Assembly (NCBI GenBank): GCA_037190175.1
Contig: JBBCJM010000243.1
Location: forward strand, 1 to 15,056
Source: JBBCJM01 sp037190175
Lineage (GTDB): Bacteria > Pseudomonadota > Alphaproteobacteria > Rhodobacterales > Rhodobacteraceae
Direction of reading: 5' to 3'
DNA length: 15,056 bases
Below, in pieces: positions 14,655 through 15,056 of this stretch. The position numbers and the translations under genes were made by a program. Under the pieces are notes generated by a model. It saw only the letters and a program-made list of their open reading frames with translations. It had not been told where the DNA came from and made no database searches. Every line of letters begins with the position of its first letter. The first letter of the stretch is position 1.

Positions 14655-14655
14655 C

Positions 14656-15056
14656 TCAGCCGAGGTCGGACGCCGGGGCGATGGGGAAGAAGCTGCCGGC
14701 GGACCAGACGCCGAACCAGTCGCCCTGCACCTGCCCCAGATCCACCAGCCGGTAGAAGGTCTTGCGGTCGATCCGCGCCTCCAGCCCGGCGCGGACCGTG
14801 ACATAGGGGGTGGGCTCGCCGGTTCCGGGGTCGCGTTCCACCCGGATCGGGGTCTCGGCGCAGGCTATCACCCGGTCGCCCACGTTGGTGGTGAAGGTCA
14901 GCCGCTGCGCCTCCCCCTCGCCCTCGGCTTCCGCGTCCACCGCCACGAAGGGGGCGTCGTCCACCCGGATGCCGACCTTCTCGACCGGGGTGACCAGGTA
15001 GAACCGATCCCCCTCGCGCTTCAGGATGTTGGAAAAGAGCCGCACCAGCGCCTCGC
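14656..15056 (-). CDS. DUF1285 family protein (5' end outside window)
   Basis: The last 132 residues of a DUF1285 protein (PF06938; full family members are roughly 180-200 residues). Visible features are ALVRLFSNILKREGDRFYLV near the start of the visible part, VEKVGIRVDDAPFVAVD, the segment TNVGDRVIACAE, then TPYVTVRAGLEARIDRKTFYRLV, and near the end DWFGVWSAGSFFPI. Crystal structures of two members, one from a marine Rhodobacteraceae species, showed a new fold with repeated motifs and led to a suggestion of signalling, but function is unknown. The frame runs open to the window edge, and the GTG at 15045 is internal, not the start. It converges on the mmcQ-like gene. Confidence 0.9.
   Translation of the reverse strand, partial: EALVRLFSNILKREGDRFYLVTPVEKVGIRVDDAPFVAVDAEAEGEGEAQRLTFTTNVGDRVIACAETPIRVERDPGTGEPTPYVTVRAGLEARIDRKTFYRLVDLGQVQGDWFGVWSAGSFFPIAPASDLG

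Larger units (their letters stand above)
14450..14655. other. Non-coding spacer with several GC-rich hairpins
   Basis: 206 bases between the convergent mmcQ-like and DUF1285 genes, the longest non-coding stretch of the window. No coding frame is supported. It begins with a pyrimidine-rich part holding a tandem CTTCTGCC repeat (14475-14492), then three separate inverted repeats (14512-14532, 14579-14602, 14614-14654) listed individually, and a G-quadruplex motif at 14636-14653. Termination of both flanking transcripts is the simplest role. Confidence 0.6.

Noticed and set aside
14656..15045. Complete small gene starting at GTG 15045
   Set aside because: The same frame continues upstream as EALVRLF to the window edge and DUF1285 proteins are longer, so the gene is cut by the window.
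1..15056. CRISPR arrays, IS elements, phage genes, tRNA/rRNA genes
   Set aside because: No regularly spaced repeats, transposase or integrase motifs, or recognisable tRNA/rRNA sequences were found on either strand.

Overview
This is a very GC-rich stretch of bacterial chromosome that reads as an alphaproteobacterium of the Rhodobacteraceae (Rhodobacter/Paracoccus type). The evidence for that is the protein sequences, a divergent tyrS/anmK pair, a divergent metR/metF pair, a glmU-glmS operon divergent from a phosphoglycolate phosphatase gene, a small CHCC zinc protein like mitochondrial complex I NDUFS6, and a DUF1285 protein. No plasmid, phage, IS element, CRISPR array, tRNA or rRNA was seen. 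The window is essentially core chromosome, and its long antisense open frames are side effects of GC-rich third codon positions.

Layout, left to right. Bases 1-83 are non-coding and hold two near-identical hairpins. tyrS (minus) and anmK (plus) diverge from about 1335-1394. anmK overlaps by 4 bases a small secreted four-cysteine protein of unknown function, followed by a PhnB-like VOC protein and a strong hairpin terminator. glmU-glmS (minus, stop and start codons abutting) converges on that terminator. gph (plus) diverges from glmU and runs into metR (minus) with a 4-base gap. metR diverges from metF (plus) across a short control region with two possible MetR operators. metF and a rhomboid protease gene (minus) converge and share their stop codons. 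The rhomboid gene diverges from a plus-strand run of four genes: zf-CHCC protein, DUF2459/TIGR02117 protein, polA and an MmcQ/YjbR-family protein. A 206-base non-coding spacer with several GC-rich hairpins and a G-quadruplex motif follows, then the 3' part of a DUF1285 gene (minus) that runs off the right edge.

How the genes fit together. GlmS makes glucosamine-6-phosphate from fructose-6-phosphate and glutamine, and GlmU later makes UDP-GlcNAc for peptidoglycan and lipopolysaccharide. AnmK returns anhydro-MurNAc from wall turnover to the same pool, so the left third of the window is weighted toward amino-sugar and cell-wall metabolism. MetR/MetF control and supply methyl-tetrahydrofolate for methionine. 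PolA and Gph relate to DNA replication and repair (Gph clears phosphoglycolate left by repair of 3' ends). The rhomboid protease, the secreted protein and the DUF2459 protein act at or beyond the inner membrane.

I did not find a clearly new multi-gene system. The best leads are the secreted protein translationally coupled to anmK, the DUF2459 protein with an enzyme-like His/Cys pattern, an extra block of about 60 residues in PolA, and the structured spacer at 14450-14655.
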